Translations under genes and position numbers: made by a program
Part shown: positions 14,266 to 15,753 of the stretch, piece by piece
Numbering within the stretch: position 1 is the stretch's first letter
Layout: the number at the start of each line of letters is the position of its first letter
The notes under the pieces: model-generated
Databases searched by the model: none
What the model saw: the letters and a program-made list of their open reading frames with translations, nothing else
Told to the model about the DNA's origin: nothing
Assembly (NCBI GenBank): GCA_964494395.1
Contig: CAZBTI010000088.1
Location: forward strand, 1 to 15,753
Origin: SHLQ01 sp964494395
GTDB lineage: Bacteria > Actinomycetota > Acidimicrobiia > Acidimicrobiales > SHLQ01
Length of the DNA: 15,753 nt
Direction: 5' to 3'

Positions 14266-14322
14266 GTGAAGAGTCGACATCGATAAAATCAGGGCGCAGC
14301 CCTATCGATGGAGACTCTTCAC
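14266..14322. terminator. 57-nt near-perfect palindrome between convergent genes; possible bidirectional terminator
   Basis: The last B element is a long hairpin: arms 14266-14275 and 14313-14322 (10 bp, GTGAAGAGTC/GACTCTTCAC), a GA/GA mismatch, arms 14278-14285 and 14303-14310 (8 bp, CATCGATA/TATCGATG), a 5-nt bulge, and AGGGC-GCA-GCCC at the tip. It ends 3 nt before the stop codon of the minus-strand gene (14325). There is no U-run, so it is not a typical intrinsic terminator, but a hairpin of this size at the end of both convergent genes could stop read-through or protect 3' ends. Confidence 0.6.
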
Positions 14323-14324
14323 GG

Positions 14325-15753
14325 TCAGGACCGGCCGAAGAAGGAGTCGAAGCCGTGCACGACTGGGTGCGGTGACGATGCGGGGATCTGGCTTTCTTGT
14401 GCGACGAACATGGCGGTCGACATGCCGAGTGAACGAGCCATATCGAGGTCGTCGAGTTGATCGTCGATGAGGAGGCTGTCGGAGTACTCGACCTTCGTCA
14501 TGCGGCGTAGAGCCTCAAAGAACGCAGCGTCGGGCTTACGCGCACCGATCTCGCCGCTGATGACGAAGAAGTCAACGCGGTCGTCGAGTTCATATTTCTT
14601 GCGGAGGATGCTCGACCAGCCGAGCACGTTGTTCGCAATCACGGCGACACGCAACCCTCGGTCGTTGAGGCGATCGAGGAAGTCGATCACCCCGGAGCGG
14701 AGCTGAAACTGATCGGCGTAGGCGGCATCGAGCTCTGCAGGCTCGTCAGCGAGTCCAAGCTGTGCCCACAACTCGGCGCTGGAAAGCCGACCGAGGCTCG
14801 CTGAGCGGAACCCGTCGTTGATTTCTTGGAGCGAGGCCTTCCCGCCGCGCTCACGAACGAAGGGGACGAGTCGTGCACCAACGTCGTTGGACTCGTCGTA
14901 CAGCACGCCGCGGGCATCGATGACGACGAGTTCGAGCCGTGGTGGGCGTTCGCGGGGAGCGGTTACGGGGGTTGTGTCCTCTGCCTTCTCGGGACGGCGC
15001 ATCTGGACGACTTCTTCGCCGCGGTCATCGACACGACGACCGCTGAAGCGGGCGAGTATGCGGAAGATGATCAGGGTTCCGAGCAGACCGAGCGATACGA
15101 GCGCTACCGCTGCCCAGATTCTGGGGACTTGGTCCTCGATGCTCGAGTTGACTTCGATATCGGTGGGCAGCGGGTCTAGCGGTGAGAGAGCCCATGATGC
15201 GACCTGGCCGTCTGTTTCGGGGGTATTCGCCGTCACGTTGCTCGGTAGGGCAACGGTGAACTCGAGCGTGACGGTTTCTTCGAGCGGTCGCCCAGCGGCC
15301 TCTTCGAGTTCTACCAGTGAAAGACCGAGCGGATTGCCGACGAGGCCGGTGATGTTGTCATCGCCGAAGGTGGAAAGCGTGATCCTCGGATCGACGATTC
15401 CCGTCACCTCATAGGTCGTGCGAGCAAACGACCGGGAGCGAAGAACGGTGAAGTCGGAGAACAGGGTGTTCGGACCGGCGATTTCGGCGAGCACACCGTC
15501 GAGGTCACTGCCGTTTGCGAAGCCCTTCGTTGCCTGAACCACTAGCGACTCGGGCGTGTTGACGAGTTCCTCGACAGCCCAACCAGCCGAAGGCAGGTCT
15601 TCGGTGCGAAGGGCCGTGAGCAGCTCTGGAGCAGCAGCGATGACCTGTTCGTTGAACTCAGCGGTGAGAGTGACCGTTCCCGATCCGTCTTCGAGAACTT
15701 CGACGTCAACGACGGCGTCGATTTGGCATGCACTGAGGATCAGCGCCATCACG
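14325..15753 (-). CDS. Lipoprotein (LppM/DUF3153-like)-TM-HAD hydrolase fusion, 5' end off the window
   Basis: 475 codons are visible. The gene runs off the right edge: the lipobox LSAC (Cys at residue 9 from GTG 15752) has only eight residues before it, without a basic n-region, so the true start is beyond 15753. After the lipid Cys, 10-205 is an LppM/DUF3153-like exported domain (DVEVLEDGSGTVTL). A TM helix follows at about 212-231, then a basic stop-transfer (RILARFSGRR), so the C-terminal half is cytoplasmic. It is a HAD domain: motif I VVIDARGVLYD with D279, motif II VAVIANN (371-375 region), K406 in GARKP, and motif IV LLIDDQLDD with D430-D431. The D+2 residue is Arg281 and motif II has Ala373 in place of Ser/Thr, which is unusual. 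The stop lies 3 nt from the 57-nt palindrome. Confidence 0.85.
   Translation of the reverse strand, partial: VMALILSACQIDAVVDVEVLEDGSGTVTLTAEFNEQVIAAAPELLTALRTEDLPSAGWAVEELVNTPESLVVQATKGFANGSDLDGVLAEIAGPNTLFSDFTVLRSRSFARTTYEVTGIVDPRITLSTFGDDNITGLVGNPLGLSLVELEEAAGRPLEETVTLEFTVALPSNVTANTPETDGQVASWALSPLDPLPTDIEVNSSIEDQVPRIWAAVALVSLGLLGTLIIFRILARFSGRRVDDRGEEVVQMRRPEKAEDTTPVTAPRERPPRLELVVIDARGVLYDESNDVGARLVPFVRERGGKASLQEINDGFRSASLGRLSSAELWAQLGLADEPAELDAAYADQFQLRSGVIDFLDRLNDRGLRVAVIANNVLGWSSILRKKYELDDRVDFFVISGEIGARKPDAAFFEALRRMTKVEYSDSLLIDDQLDDLDMARSLGMSTAMFVAQESQIPASSPHPVVHGFDSFFGRS

Larger units (their letters stand above)
13829..14322. repeat. Composite REP-like array (GC-rich core A alternating with palindromic element B)
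   Basis: This 494-nt stretch lies between convergent genes. Core A is 41 nt (CCCCGAGCGGGCCGGCGCCG...GAAATA) at 13865-13905, 14076-14116, 14172-14212 and 14224-14264, all identical. It carries a GCGCC-GAA-GGCGC hairpin. Element B (GGTGAAGAGTCGACATCGAT...) separates them. The 14076 and 14172 copies are 96 nt apart; the 14172 and 14224 copies are joined by only 11 nt, without B. A decayed B sequence (AGGGCGAAGCCTTATCGG) starts inside the TAG at 13828-13830. The tiny frames across it are not genes. REP-type elements commonly sit between convergent genes. Confidence 0.88.

Noticed and set aside
13827..14280. Open frames across the N gap and the repeat array
   Set aside because: They are translations of the repeat units and of Ns.

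Overview
This GC-rich window looks like chromosomal DNA of a high-GC actinobacterium; Acidimicrobiia is my best guess, as inference only. The reasons are several TANNNT -10 boxes lying 6-7 nt before a start codon (the leaderless promoter layout common in Actinobacteria), frequent GTG starts, a mycobacterial LppM/DUF3153-like lipoprotein domain, and GC-rich interspersed repeats in intergenic DNA. I see no phage, transposase, tRNA, rRNA or CRISPR.

Layout. 1-200: the end of an interspersed-repeat block (two identical 55-nt copies), then a 21-bp inverted repeat and a -10 box. 201-6407: four genes with overlapping stop/start codons: a HerA-family ATPase, SbcD (Mre11), SbcC (Rad50) and a NurA-family nuclease. 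This is the bacterial counterpart of the archaeal HerA-Mre11-Rad50-NurA end-resection cluster. 6455-10029: a second translationally coupled pair, a SNF2/Swi2 ATPase with its N-terminal SNF2-associated domain and a SWIM zinc-finger protein, behind its own putative leaderless promoter. 10019-11603: three minus-strand genes of unknown function, two of them small membrane-anchored proteins. 11696-13830: on the plus strand, a hotdog-fold thioesterase and a 477-residue three-part protein whose N-terminal domain looks like a PD-(D/E)XK nuclease fold with its catalytic residues gone. 13829-14322: a tandem/composite REP-like array interrupted by 100 Ns. 14325-15753: minus-strand, edge-truncated lipoprotein-TM-HAD fusion.

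How the genes work together. SbcCD would recognise and open blocked or broken DNA ends. HerA (a hexameric translocase in its family) with NurA would resect the end to give a 3' single strand for RecA. The SNF2-SWIM pair could remodel protein-DNA complexes nearby. The first four genes have the tight coupling expected of subunits made together. This is most likely a housekeeping double-strand-break processing module rather than a defence island, although HerA proteins also occur in phage-defence systems.

Points most worth a second look: the complete HerA-SbcD-SbcC-NurA operon in a bacterium; the deviant HerA P-loop; the missing C-terminal histidine in NurA; the repeat-derived inverted repeat over the operon promoter; the degenerate-nuclease protein at 12397-13830; the HAD domain with Arg at the D+2 position; and the REP array, where the sequence is an incomplete assembly.
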